Below are positions 23,570 through 31,248 of a stretch of 42,381 bases of DNA, piece by piece (the stretch's first letter is position 1; each line of letters starts with the position of its first letter). Under the pieces are notes generated by a model that searched no databases, was not told the origin of the DNA, and worked only from the letters and a program-made list of their open reading frames with translations. The stretch is from contig DIGC01000073.1 of NCBI GenBank assembly GCA_002419445.1, positions 1-42,381 on the forward strand, given 5' to 3'. Source of the DNA: Caryophanales bacterium UBA5732. Its GTDB lineage: Bacteria; Bacillota_I; Bacilli_A; Izemoplasmatales; Hujiaoplasmataceae. Position numbers and translations under genes: made by a program.

Positions 23570-25741
23570 GTGGCTGAAACTGATTATTTTAAACCCTTAT
23601 TGAAGGAGATATCTAAATATATTTCCCAACCAAAGCACCTTGATTTTGTGAGGAGCGCTTTTGACTATGCTGATTCAAAACACAGCGGTCAATTAAGAAA
23701 ATCAGGCGAACCATTTATTGTCCATCCTCGCGATGTAGCCATAACTTTGGCAGAATATCAAGTCGACCCTAATACCTTGGCTTCCGGATTGCTTCATGAT
23801 ATTTTAGAAGATACTGATACCACTTATGATGAGATAAAAGAACTGTTTGGTGAAGAAGTTGCTGACATTGTCGAAGGTTTGACGAAATTAGATCAATTGC
23901 AATACCAAACGTCAAAAGCTGCTCAACAAGTTAAGAACCACCAAAAAATGGTTCTTGCGATGGCTAGAGACATTAGAGTAATTTTCGTGAAACTTGCTGA
24001 CCGTCTAAATAATATGCGAACATTGTCTTTTTTAGATGACGAAAGACGAACTAGAATATCTCGAGAAACCCTAGATGTCTTTGCTCCGATTGCCCATCGG
24101 TTGGGGATGTATCGCTTAAAAGCCGAATTAGAAGACTTATCATTTAAGTTTCTTTACCCATTTGAATATCAAAAGATAGCGAGACTATTACGCGATAAAA
24201 AAGGCAATCGCGAAGCTGATGTTGAAGCGATGGAAAGCGCATTAAATAAGTTATTAACCGAAGAAAATTTTGAATTTGACATTAAGGGTAGAATAAAAAA
24301 CATTCACTCTGTATATAATAAAATGAAAGTTAAGAGAATCGATTTTGAAGAGATTCATGATCTTTTAGCTTTAAGAATAGTTGTCAACTCAATCAGTGAT
24401 TGTTACAAGGCAATAGGTATCGTACACTCCAGATTTATCCCTGTTCCTGGTCGTTTTAAAGACTATATTGCTATGCCAAAGCCAAATATGTATCAGTCTT
24501 TACATACCACCGTTGTAAATAAAGGAAAAATCTTTGAAATCCAAATTAGAACCAAAGAAATGGATGAGATTGCGGAAAAAGGGGTTGCTGCACACTGGGC
24601 ATATAAAGAAAGCCGAGGCATGAGCTCAAGAAAGAATATCGAGGATATTGTTTCTTCTAAATTAAGATGGTATTCAGAATTAATTAAATATACTGAAGAA
24701 AACGATTCTGACGAAGAAATATTGGACATCTTTACTGATGATATTTTAAAAGCAAATGTTTATGTCTTTACACCAAAGGGAGAAATCATTGACTTGACTG
24801 CTGGTGCGACACCGTTGGATTTCGCATTTAGAATTCATACTAAAGTCGGTGAAAAGACGGTCGGTGCGATTGTAAATGGTAAAATTAGGCCGCTTGATTA
24901 CACATTAAAAACTGGTGATTTAGTTGAAATTAAAACCTCGCCAAACTCAGTAGGACCTAATGACAACTGGCTTAAAATAGCTAAAACCTCTAATGCAAGA
25001 AGTAAAATAAAAAACTTCTTAAATAAACAAAGAAGAGAATTTTTGATTGAAAAAGGCAAGGAAGAATTAGATCGTGAAATCAGTTCTAAACATTTAACTT
25101 TAACCGTTACCGATAAAGAAGCTATTAAATTCTTTGAAAATAAAGGAGTTAAGTCTTTAGAAGATTTGTATTATGAGATTGGTAAAAATGTAATTTCGCC
25201 TCTCGGTGCGATAAATATTATTATCGGAAAACCGGAAATTACAGAACAAGATCTTATAGAGAAATACTCAAAAGAACAAGAAAAGAAGAAACAATATCTG
25301 CATTCTGATATAAATATTATTGTTGAAGGCTTAGATAAACCTTCTGTCAAATTAGGTAATTGTTGCAGCCCGATTCTTGGTGATGAAATTCTTGGTTACA
25401 TTACAAGGAATTCAGGAATAGTAGTTCATCGCAAAGAATGCCGCAATCTTGAAACCTTTGACCCTAATCGATTGATTGATGTTTTTTGGGGTAATAATTT
25501 AACAAAAAGATATTTGACTAACTTAAAAATCAATGTTTTAAACAGGGATAATATTTTGGCTGAAATTATCAATGCCGGTACTTCGTCTAAAGCGAAAATT
25601 GTCCAAGTCTCTGCGCAATCGAATGATATTAAAGAAGGTATCATCAGAATGAAAATTGAGATTGGCAGTGTTTTGGAATTAGATAATGTTGTCGTAAATA
25701 TTCAAAAAGTTAAAAACGTCTATTCAATTGAGAGGATTTGA
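23570..25741 (+). CDS. rel: Bifunctional (p)ppGpp synthetase/hydrolase Rel
   Basis: Makes and degrades the stringent-response alarmone. The hydrolase HD domain has an intact HDILED (76-81) and RLNNMRT, so hydrolysis should work. The synthetase domain has GRFKDYIAMPKPNMYQSLHT. TGS (VYVFTPKGEIIDL), zinc-finger/helical (CCSPILGDEI...HRKEC) and ACT domains follow. Length is 723 residues. AAGGAGG at 23558-23564 is five bases before GTG 23570, which I prefer to the in-frame TTG 23549 inside apt. A single bifunctional Rel is usual in this lineage. Confidence 0.95.
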   Translation: MAETDYFKPLLKEISKYISQPKHLDFVRSAFDYADSKHSGQLRKSGEPFIVHPRDVAITLAEYQVDPNTLASGLLHDILEDTDTTYDEIKELFGEEVADIVEGLTKLDQLQYQTSKAAQQVKNHQKMVLAMARDIRVIFVKLADRLNNMRTLSFLDDERRTRISRETLDVFAPIAHRLGMYRLKAELEDLSFKFLYPFEYQKIARLLRDKKGNREADVEAMESALNKLLTEENFEFDIKGRIKNIHSVYNKMKVKRIDFEEIHDLLALRIVVNSISDCYKAIGIVHSRFIPVPGRFKDYIAMPKPNMYQSLHTTVVNKGKIFEIQIRTKEMDEIAEKGVAAHWAYKESRGMSSRKNIEDIVSSKLRWYSELIKYTEENDSDEEILDIFTDDILKANVYVFTPKGEIIDLTAGATPLDFAFRIHTKVGEKTVGAIVNGKIRPLDYTLKTGDLVEIKTSPNSVGPNDNWLKIAKTSNARSKIKNFLNKQRREFLIEKGKEELDREISSKHLTLTVTDKEAIKFFENKGVKSLEDLYYEIGKNVISPLGAINIIIGKPEITEQDLIEKYSKEQEKKKQYLHSDINIIVEGLDKPSVKLGNCCSPILGDEILGYITRNSGIVVHRKECRNLETFDPNRLIDVFWGNNLTKRYLTNLKINVLNRDNILAEIINAGTSSKAKIVQVSAQSNDIKEGIIRMKIEIGSVLELDNVVVNIQKVKNVYSIERI

Positions 25742-25745
25742 AAAG

Positions 25746-26192
25746 ATGAAAGTAGTAGTTCAAAGAGTCTCTCATGCTGAAGTAGCTGTGAACAACATTT
25801 TGGTGTCAAAAATTGATCAAGGGTATTTGCTTTTGGTGGGTTTCACTCAAGGTGATAGTCTTAAACAGATAGAATATGTAGCCAGAAAAATTGCTAGATT
25901 AAGGGTTTTTGAAGACAATCAAGGGTTAATGAATTTAGCGATTGATGAAGTAAAAGGTAAAATCCTTTCCATCTCTCAATTCACAGTTTACGGTGATGTT
26001 ATTAATAGTAATCGTCCAAGTTTTACCAAAGCATTAAATTATCAGGAAGCTAATGAATTATATTTAAAATTTAATGAAATCTTACGAAATGAATACAGTT
26101 TGGAAGTCTTAGAGGGTCTTTTTGGCCAAAGTATGCAAGTTTCCTTAATAAATGATGGCCCAGTAACGATTATTATCGAAAAGAATGATTAA
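25746..26192 (+). CDS. dtd: D-aminoacyl-tRNA deacylase
   Basis: Hydrolyses D-amino acids from mischarged tRNA. It begins with the canonical MKVVVQRVSHAEVAV and has SQFTVYGD and the C-terminal NDGPVTI, the Gly-Pro motif region that gives chiral selectivity. Length is 148 residues. ATG 25746 is chosen over an in-frame TTG at 25728 because the family N-terminus begins there; AGAGG at 25731-25735, within the end of rel, serves as ribosome site. It follows rel by four bases, as in Bacillus. Confidence 0.94.
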   Translation: MKVVVQRVSHAEVAVNNILVSKIDQGYLLLVGFTQGDSLKQIEYVARKIARLRVFEDNQGLMNLAIDEVKGKILSISQFTVYGDVINSNRPSFTKALNYQEANELYLKFNEILRNEYSLEVLEGLFGQSMQVSLINDGPVTIIIEKND

Positions 26193-26198
26193 ACTCAT

Positions 26199-26227
26199 TT
26201 GACTATCTAAACAAAAAATAATATAAT
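26199..26227 (+). promoter_or_regulatory. Consensus promoter for acpP with possible FabT half-match
   Basis: TTGACT (26199-26204), 17-base spacer, TATAAT (26222-26227), the joint best match to consensus in the window. The -35 box lies inside TTTGA-CTA-TCTAA (26198-26210), which differs from the TTTGA-N3-TCAAA FabT form at one base. Confidence 0.9.
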
Positions 26228-26254
26228 TAGAATATATAAAATCAGGAGGAAATT

Positions 26255-26515
26255 ATGGAAAAGAAAGAAAAAGTTTTTGCTAAGATAAAAGAAATGATTA
26301 TCCAAGAATTAGGCGTTAAACCCGAACTAGTAGTTTTAGATGCTGGCCTAGCTGAAGATTTTGGTGCTGATTCACTTGATGCACTAGAATTATTTAATCA
26401 AATAGAAAGCGAGTTCTTAATCACGATTTCTGATGAAGCTGCAACAGAAATGAGAGACGTCAAGGACTTAGTTGAGTATGTTACAAACCAAGTAAGCGAT
26501 AGCTACTTTGAATAA
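26255..26515 (+). CDS. acpP: Acyl carrier protein
   Basis: Carries acyl chains on a phosphopantetheine arm. The attachment site is Ser40 in DFGADSLDALEL. Length is 86 residues, acidic, four-helix pattern. AGGAGGA (26244-26250) is a strong ribosome site and the promoter is near consensus, fitting an abundant protein. It is a single-gene unit set between dtd and hisS with its own terminator, away from any fab genes. In this genome it may also be the signal ligand (acyl-ACP) for the FabT-like repressor. Confidence 0.95.
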   Translation: MEKKEKVFAKIKEMIIQELGVKPELVVLDAGLAEDFGADSLDALELFNQIESEFLITISDEAATEMRDVKDLVEYVTNQVSDSYFE

Positions 26516-26537
26516 TGTAGTTTTCTTGCTTGAAAGC

Positions 26538-26565
26538 GTCGTCCTTATTAAAAGGGCGACTTTTT
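26538..26565 (+). terminator. Terminator between acpP and hisS
   Basis: GTCGTCCTT (26538-26546) pairs with AAGGGCGAC (26552-26560) over 9 bp with one G-U, loop of five, then TTTTT. hisS has no clear promoter after it, so hisS may depend on read-through. Confidence 0.8.
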
Positions 26566-26583
26566 AAAAAGGAGCATAAGGTA

Positions 26584-27891
26584 ATGATTAGTAGAATTAA
26601 AGGAACACAAGATATATTACCAAACGAAATTTTGAAATGGCAAGAGTTAGAACAAGTTATTCGTAATGTTTCTAAACTCTTCAACTTTACTGAAATCAGA
26701 ACTCCGATTTTTGAAGCTTCGGAGTTGTTTCATCGTTCCGTCGGCGAAACCACAGATATCGTTAAGAAAGAAACCTATGATTTTGAGGATCGCGGAAAGA
26801 GAATGAATACCCTAAGACCTGAAGGTACAGCCAGTGTTGTTCGTTCAGTTATCGAAAACAAGCTTTACGCGGATGAATTTCTTCCTTTAAAGCTTTATTA
26901 CTATGGACCGATGTTCAGATATGAACGTCCGCAAAAAGGTCGTCAACGCCAATTTCATCAGTTTGGTGCAGAAATAATCGGTTCTGATTCTCCTTTGGCT
27001 GATGCAGAAATTATTAATTTTGCTGCCACATTCTTGGAGGCACTTAAGATCAAGAATGTTCAAGTGAGGGTTAATTCTTTGGGTGATACAGAATCAAAAG
27101 AGAATTATCAAAAAGCTTTAAAGTCATATTTAGACCCGAATATAAAACATTTGTGTGAAGACTGTAATCGACGTTATCTTGAAAATCCTTTACGTGTACT
27201 TGATTGTAAAGTTGATAAAGGTAGCGAAGTTTTAAATAACGCCCCTAAGCCATATGACTATCTTTCTACAAAAGCCAAAGTACATTTTGAACAAGTAATA
27301 ATGGCTTTGGACAGTCTTGGTTTGAATTACGCTATTGATAAGAATTTAGTACGGGGTTTAGACTATTATACGCATACAGTATTTGAAATCGATAGTGATT
27401 TAGCAACACTTGGAGCTCAATCAACTTTAGTTGGTGGTGGACGATATAATAATCTTTACTCCTCTTTAGAAGGCCCTGATTTACCAGCTGTTGGCTTTGC
27501 TTTTGGTGTAGAAAGACTATTATTGGCTTTAGAATCTGTGAATACAGTTGAAGAAAAGTCATCTATCCATGCGTATTTTATTAATTTAGCTGATGTCTTC
27601 CAAACCGATGCTTTAAAAATAATCAACGATTTACGCCATGGTGGCTTAATTATCGATTACGATTTTTTTAACAAAAATTTAAAAGGACAATTTAAACAAG
27701 CAGACCGATTGAATCCCAAATTTTATTTAATATTTGGCGAAGAAGAAGCTAAAAAGCAGGTAATCAATGTAAAATCATTAGAAACAAAAGAACAGGTTGA
27801 AGTTAGTCTGGATAACCTGTACCAATACTTGGTTAATGAAATCACAGGCAAGCACTGCGGTGGTGGATGCGATAGTTGTGATGGTTGTTAA
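26584..27891 (+). CDS. hisS: Histidyl-tRNA synthetase with cysteine-rich C-terminal tail
   Basis: Class II synthetase charging tRNA-His. It begins ISRIKGTQDILP; motif 2 lies around GPMFRYERPQKGRQRQFHQ, the histidine A motif is GLDYYTHTVFEI, and GVERLLLALE is motif 3. Length is 435 residues. Odd feature: the last residues read KHCGGGCDSCDGC, with Cys at 425, 429, 432 and 435, a tail I do not know from this family and which could bind zinc or iron. ATG 26584 follows AAGGAG (26569-26574). aspS, the usual downstream neighbour, is absent. Confidence 0.94.
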   Translation: MISRIKGTQDILPNEILKWQELEQVIRNVSKLFNFTEIRTPIFEASELFHRSVGETTDIVKKETYDFEDRGKRMNTLRPEGTASVVRSVIENKLYADEFLPLKLYYYGPMFRYERPQKGRQRQFHQFGAEIIGSDSPLADAEIINFAATFLEALKIKNVQVRVNSLGDTESKENYQKALKSYLDPNIKHLCEDCNRRYLENPLRVLDCKVDKGSEVLNNAPKPYDYLSTKAKVHFEQVIMALDSLGLNYAIDKNLVRGLDYYTHTVFEIDSDLATLGAQSTLVGGGRYNNLYSSLEGPDLPAVGFAFGVERLLLALESVNTVEEKSSIHAYFINLADVFQTDALKIINDLRHGGLIIDYDFFNKNLKGQFKQADRLNPKFYLIFGEEEAKKQVINVKSLETKEQVEVSLDNLYQYLVNEITGKHCGGGCDSCDGC

Positions 27892-27921
27892 TTTATCTAT
27901 CTATTTATAAATTGTTAGTTG

Positions 27922-27930
27922 TGATATAAT
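27922..27930 (+). promoter_or_regulatory. Extended -10 promoter before the AI-2E-family gene
   Basis: TG at 27922-27923, A, TATAAT at 27925-27930. There is no good -35. It lies 24 bases before GTG 27955. Confidence 0.62.
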
Positions 27931-27954
27931 TGTTTAAGTCAAGGATGTGATGAA

Positions 27955-29076
27955 GTGAAGAAAAGACCGATTTCTGATGAGACTTTAAATAGAATAATCA
28001 AATTTTTAGCCATTATCGTTTTAGGATTTGGTGTTGTTTTGTTAGCTATCCAATTTCAAGATTTCTGGAATTGGATTTTACGAGCAATTAGAGCTGTAAT
28101 CATTCCGATTGGTTTAGCTTATATTGGTGCTTTGATTATCTTCCCGCTTATCAAATACTTGGAAAAAAAGGGCGTTGGTCCACGAGGCTTCTCTTTAGGA
28201 CTAGTTTTCGTCTTGACAGTGGGCTTGATTTTCGCCGCTTTTTATTTTCTTACTCCACTGATTATCAATGAAATCAGAAACTTCTTCGCTGATGATTTTC
28301 CAATTATCGTCGATTATATAAACAATGATTTAAGAGGCGAATTTATTTTTGGTGTCGATTTGTATGACCGAATTATCACATTTATAAATGAAACAAATGT
28401 TATCGCTGATACTGTTGATAGTTTGGTTCCCAATTTAATAGCTTCTTTATCTAATTTGTTATTTCCACTTTTAATGGCTTTTGCATTATTACCGATATTG
28501 CTCATTTTCTATTTAAATGATTACGAAGTAATTTCTGAAAGAATTAGGTCAATAATTCCTCCTAAACATGAAAAGAATGCTGCTGAACTAGCCTCAAGAT
28601 TAAACCAGACAGTCGGAGCTTATTTACGAGGACAACTTATCTTGATGATTGTTCTTGGCGCTGTTGCTACAATTGTTTATAAATTAATCGGTTTAAAATA
28701 TTATTTCTTCTTTGGCTTTTTAGTCGGTGTTACCAACATTATCCCTTATTTCGGTTTGTTAATTGCGGCCATACCGCCTATTGTCTATAGTTTCATTGCT
28801 ACATCCGGTCCTGGACCTTTACTTGTTTTAGTGGTTAATGTAGTGTTGCAGTTCTTCGAAGGCAATATTTTCCAACCGTTAATTATGTCTCATCAATTGT
28901 CAATTCATCCAATCGTCATCATTATTTCAATTTTGTTCTTTGGTTCGTTATTCGGTACTTTAGGGGTAATATTCGCCTCGCCGATTGCCGCATCTATAAG
29001 AGTGATATATCGTTTCTTTAGAGATCTTCGACAAGAAAAATTGAAAAATAATGTTACCGAGGCGACTTCTACATGA
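27955..29076 (+). CDS. AI-2E family membrane transporter
   Basis: Integral membrane protein of 373 residues with about eight hydrophobic helices and an extracellular loop near residues 105-155. The C-terminal half has the family pattern: GAYLRGQLILMIVLG, LVGVTNIIPYFG, and PIVIIISILFFGSLFG. The family (PF01594) includes TqsA-like exporters and Na+/H+ antiporter-like members; the substrate cannot be read from sequence, and no luxS is in the window. The start is GTG 27955, with AAGGA (27941-27945) nine bases upstream. It overlaps the next small membrane gene by ATGA. Confidence 0.85.
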   Translation: MKKRPISDETLNRIIKFLAIIVLGFGVVLLAIQFQDFWNWILRAIRAVIIPIGLAYIGALIIFPLIKYLEKKGVGPRGFSLGLVFVLTVGLIFAAFYFLTPLIINEIRNFFADDFPIIVDYINNDLRGEFIFGVDLYDRIITFINETNVIADTVDSLVPNLIASLSNLLFPLLMAFALLPILLIFYLNDYEVISERIRSIIPPKHEKNAAELASRLNQTVGAYLRGQLILMIVLGAVATIVYKLIGLKYYFFFGFLVGVTNIIPYFGLLIAAIPPIVYSFIATSGPGPLLVLVVNVVLQFFEGNIFQPLIMSHQLSIHPIVIIISILFFGSLFGTLGVIFASPIAASIRVIYRFFRDLRQEKLKNNVTEATST

Positions 29077-29513
29077 TAAAAACAGTACGACCAAGAATCT
29101 ATTCGAAGTTTGAAATAAATACGATTGTTTTTTACGGAACGATATTATTATTCACTCCTTTAGTCTTGGTCTTTACTTATGTTTTTGGTATTGAACAAGT
29201 GTTTGATATTAAAATTTATATCTTGATTTTAGTCATTGTTTCAGGGATAATCGGAATTGTCGGGACAATTATTTTATTTATAAAGCGCGACCATTTAAAG
29301 CGTCAAGTAAAAGCTACGTATATTTCTGAATTTTACTATTTGGTGACAATTTCTATTTTTGGTATCCTTGGGTTTATTGTTTTATATAATTATTTAGGTG
29401 GAAGCCCTCAATATATCGCAAATATTTTTATATTATTGCTGGTGGTTTTTGTTTATATTTTACTGACTTTAGGACGTAAGTTCTTTAATTTAAATTATTC
29501 GAGAAAAAAATAA
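29073..29513 (+). CDS. Small four-helix membrane protein, unknown
   Basis: I do not recognise this protein of 146 residues. Four hydrophobic stretches are visible (about residues 18-38, 48-68, 86-105 and 112-132), with a basic N-terminus and a basic C-terminal tail RKFFNLNYSRKK. It starts in an ATGA overlap with the AI-2E-family gene, so it is probably co-translated and could be an accessory subunit. The stop codon runs directly into a hairpin. Confidence 0.75.
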   Translation: MIKTVRPRIYSKFEINTIVFYGTILLFTPLVLVFTYVFGIEQVFDIKIYILILVIVSGIIGIVGTIILFIKRDHLKRQVKATYISEFYYLVTISIFGILGFIVLYNYLGGSPQYIANIFILLLVVFVYILLTLGRKFFNLNYSRKK

Positions 29514-29536
29514 TGGCTGCATCGCAGCCATATTTT
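29513..29536 (+). terminator. Hairpin between membrane gene and tcdA
   Basis: ATGGCTGC (29513-29520), loop ATC, GCAGCCAT (29524-29531), then ATTTT. The stem is strong but the T tract is short, so it may be a partial terminator or an mRNA-stability hairpin. It starts on the last base of the upstream stop codon. Confidence 0.6.
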
Positions 29537-29548
29537 CTGGGAGTTAAT

Positions 29549-30238
29549 ATGAGATTTAACCGATTGCTGAATATGATTGGCGAAGAAAAATTAGCTAAAC
29601 TTAATAGCATGAAAATTATCGTCTTCGGTTTAGGGGGCGTTGGCTCCTACGCTGCCGAAATTTTAGCTAGAAGTGGTATTGGAACTTTGCATGTGGTTGA
29701 TTATGATTATGTCGACATCACTAACATTAACCGTCAATTAATCGCTTTAGAATCAACTTTAAACCAAAAAAAGGTATCAGTTTTTTCGGATCGCGCTAAA
29801 GATATTAATCCTAATATCAACCTTGTGACTCACGATATCAAAGCTGATAATGAAACGATAAGAGAATTACTAGATGAAGGATTTGACTATGTTGCTGATT
29901 GCATAGACGATATATTTGCCAAGGTTGCCATTGCCAAGTACTGTCTTGATAATGAAATAAATTTTATTAGTTCAATGGGTTTTGCTAACAAATATAAACC
30001 AGAATTAATTAAGATTTCTACGCTTAATCAAACATCAGTTTGCCCATTGGCCAAAGCCTTAAGAAAACAACTTAAGTTAGCTGGTTATACTTTGAATTTT
30101 CCGGTGGTTTATTCTGAAGAAGTACCAGCAATAGTCCAAGATAAGAAAATTTTAGGCTCTAATGCCTATTGCCCGAGTGTTGCAGGCATTTACCTTGCGG
30201 CACACATAATTAATGATATTATAGGAGAAGAAAAATGA
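29549..30238 (+). CDS. tcdA: tRNA threonylcarbamoyladenosine dehydratase (TcdA/CsdL)
   Basis: E1-like enzyme that cyclises t6A37 in tRNA to ct6A using ATP. The nucleotide-binding loop GLGGVGSYAAE is at 27-37, followed by DYDYVDITNINRQLIA typical of the ThiF/MoeB fold. The region ADCIDD...SSMGFANKYKPELIKIS is TcdA-like, and no CxxC zinc pairs of MoeB/ThiF are present. Length is 229 residues. The frame opens at an ATG inside the 29513 hairpin, but GGAG (29540-29543) five bases before ATG 29549 marks the true start. It overlaps msrA by ATGA. Confidence 0.88.
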   Translation: MRFNRLLNMIGEEKLAKLNSMKIIVFGLGGVGSYAAEILARSGIGTLHVVDYDYVDITNINRQLIALESTLNQKKVSVFSDRAKDINPNINLVTHDIKADNETIRELLDEGFDYVADCIDDIFAKVAIAKYCLDNEINFISSMGFANKYKPELIKISTLNQTSVCPLAKALRKQLKLAGYTLNFPVVYSEEVPAIVQDKKILGSNAYCPSVAGIYLAAHIINDIIGEEK

Positions 30239-30738
30239 AAAAAATTATTTTAGCCGGTGGCTGTTTTTGGGGTGTACAAGCCTATTATGACAAAGTTAAA
30301 GGTGTGAATGAAACAGAAGTCGGTTATATTGACGGTGCCTTTCCTAATCCCACTTATGAACAAGTATGCAATGGTTCTCTTCATGCAGAAGCAGTAAAAA
30401 TTATTTATGATGAAACTCAAGTAAGTTTAAAACATCTTCTTGATCATTTCTTCCAAATTATTGATCCGACAACGATCAACAGACAAGGGAATGATATTGG
30501 AAAACAATATCGTACCGGGATATTTTACGATTTAGAAGAAGATTTAGAATTTATTCAAAGCTATATTGAGAACATTAAAGGTAAATATTCAAAACCGATT
30601 AGAACGGAAATTAAAAAAGCTAGTGAATTTTACCCAGCTGAAGCATATCACCAAAAATATTTAAAGAAGAATCCATGTGGCTATTGCCATATCGATTTAA
30701 GCTTGGTTGACGAGTTAGACAAGGAATTTTTTGAATAA
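30235..30738 (+). CDS. msrA: Peptide methionine sulfoxide reductase A
   Basis: Reduces methionine-S-sulfoxide in proteins. The catalytic motif GGCFWG has Cys10; QVCNGSLHAEAVKIIYD and YHQKYLKKNPCGYCH near the C-terminus supply the conserved His and the two candidate recycling cysteines. Length is 167 residues with no fused MsrB domain. The ATGA overlap with tcdA suggests coupled translation. Confidence 0.95.
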   Translation: MKKIILAGGCFWGVQAYYDKVKGVNETEVGYIDGAFPNPTYEQVCNGSLHAEAVKIIYDETQVSLKHLLDHFFQIIDPTTINRQGNDIGKQYRTGIFYDLEEDLEFIQSYIENIKGKYSKPIRTEIKKASEFYPAEAYHQKYLKKNPCGYCHIDLSLVDELDKEFFE

Positions 30739-30774
30739 AGGTTTGATTTTGTATAATGAAGGATGGTGTTTAGG

Positions 30775-31248
30775 ATGAAAAGAACTGATTATATCGGTTG
30801 GGATGAATATTTTATGGGTGTCGCCCATTTATCGGCAATGCGTTCAAAAGACGACAGTTCGCAGGTTGGCGCTTGTATCGTCAACCAAAAGAATAGAATT
30901 GTCGGCATTGGCTATAACGGATTCCCCATCGGTTGTAGCGATGATGATTTACCTTGGGAAAAAAGCGACGACTTCTTGAGTTCAAAATATGCTTATGTTG
31001 TTCACGCCGAACCAAATGCGATTTTAAACTCATCAGTTGATTTAGAAGGTTCTAGAATCTATGTTACGCTTTATCCTTGCAACGAGTGTGCGAAACTTAT
31101 TATTCAATCAGGAATCAAAGAAGTGGTATATCTTGAACATAAATATCCGCAAGATCCAATTTTTGAAGCTTCAAAGAGGTTATTTGCTATGGCAAAAATC
31201 AAAGTTAGACAATTGGAAGATTATAATTTAAGGATTGATAAAAAATGA
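30775..31248 (+). CDS. dCMP deaminase-family protein (ComEB-like)
   Basis: Zinc deaminase, most likely converting dCMP to dUMP for dTTP synthesis. The zinc motifs are HAEPNAIL and PCNEC; the N-terminus has WDEYFMGVAHLSAMRSKDDSSQVGA and GIGYNGFP, typical of deoxycytidylate deaminases. Length is 157 residues. ATG 30775 is chosen, with AAGGA at 30759-30763; an ATG at 30763 overlaps that ribosome site. It overlaps the next gene by ATGA. Unlike HAExNA enzymes of other classes, the spacing and the GYNGFP motif fit dCMP deaminase. Confidence 0.9.
   Translation: MKRTDYIGWDEYFMGVAHLSAMRSKDDSSQVGACIVNQKNRIVGIGYNGFPIGCSDDDLPWEKSDDFLSSKYAYVVHAEPNAILNSSVDLEGSRIYVTLYPCNECAKLIIQSGIKEVVYLEHKYPQDPIFEASKRLFAMAKIKVRQLEDYNLRIDKK

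Noticed and set aside
27890..27912. AT-only inverted repeat after hisS as a terminator
   Set aside because: AATTTAT/ATAAATT has no G-C pairs and no T run follows.
29513..29548. ATG 29513 as tcdA start
   Set aside because: It lies in the first base pairs of a strong hairpin without a ribosome site; ATG 29549 has GGAG at the right distance and fits the family N-terminus.
30731..30757. Promoter before the dCMP deaminase gene (TTGAAT and TATAAT at 30752-30757)
   Set aside because: The spacer is only 15 bases and the transcript would start after the ribosome site at 30759-30763, so I treat the TATAAT as chance.
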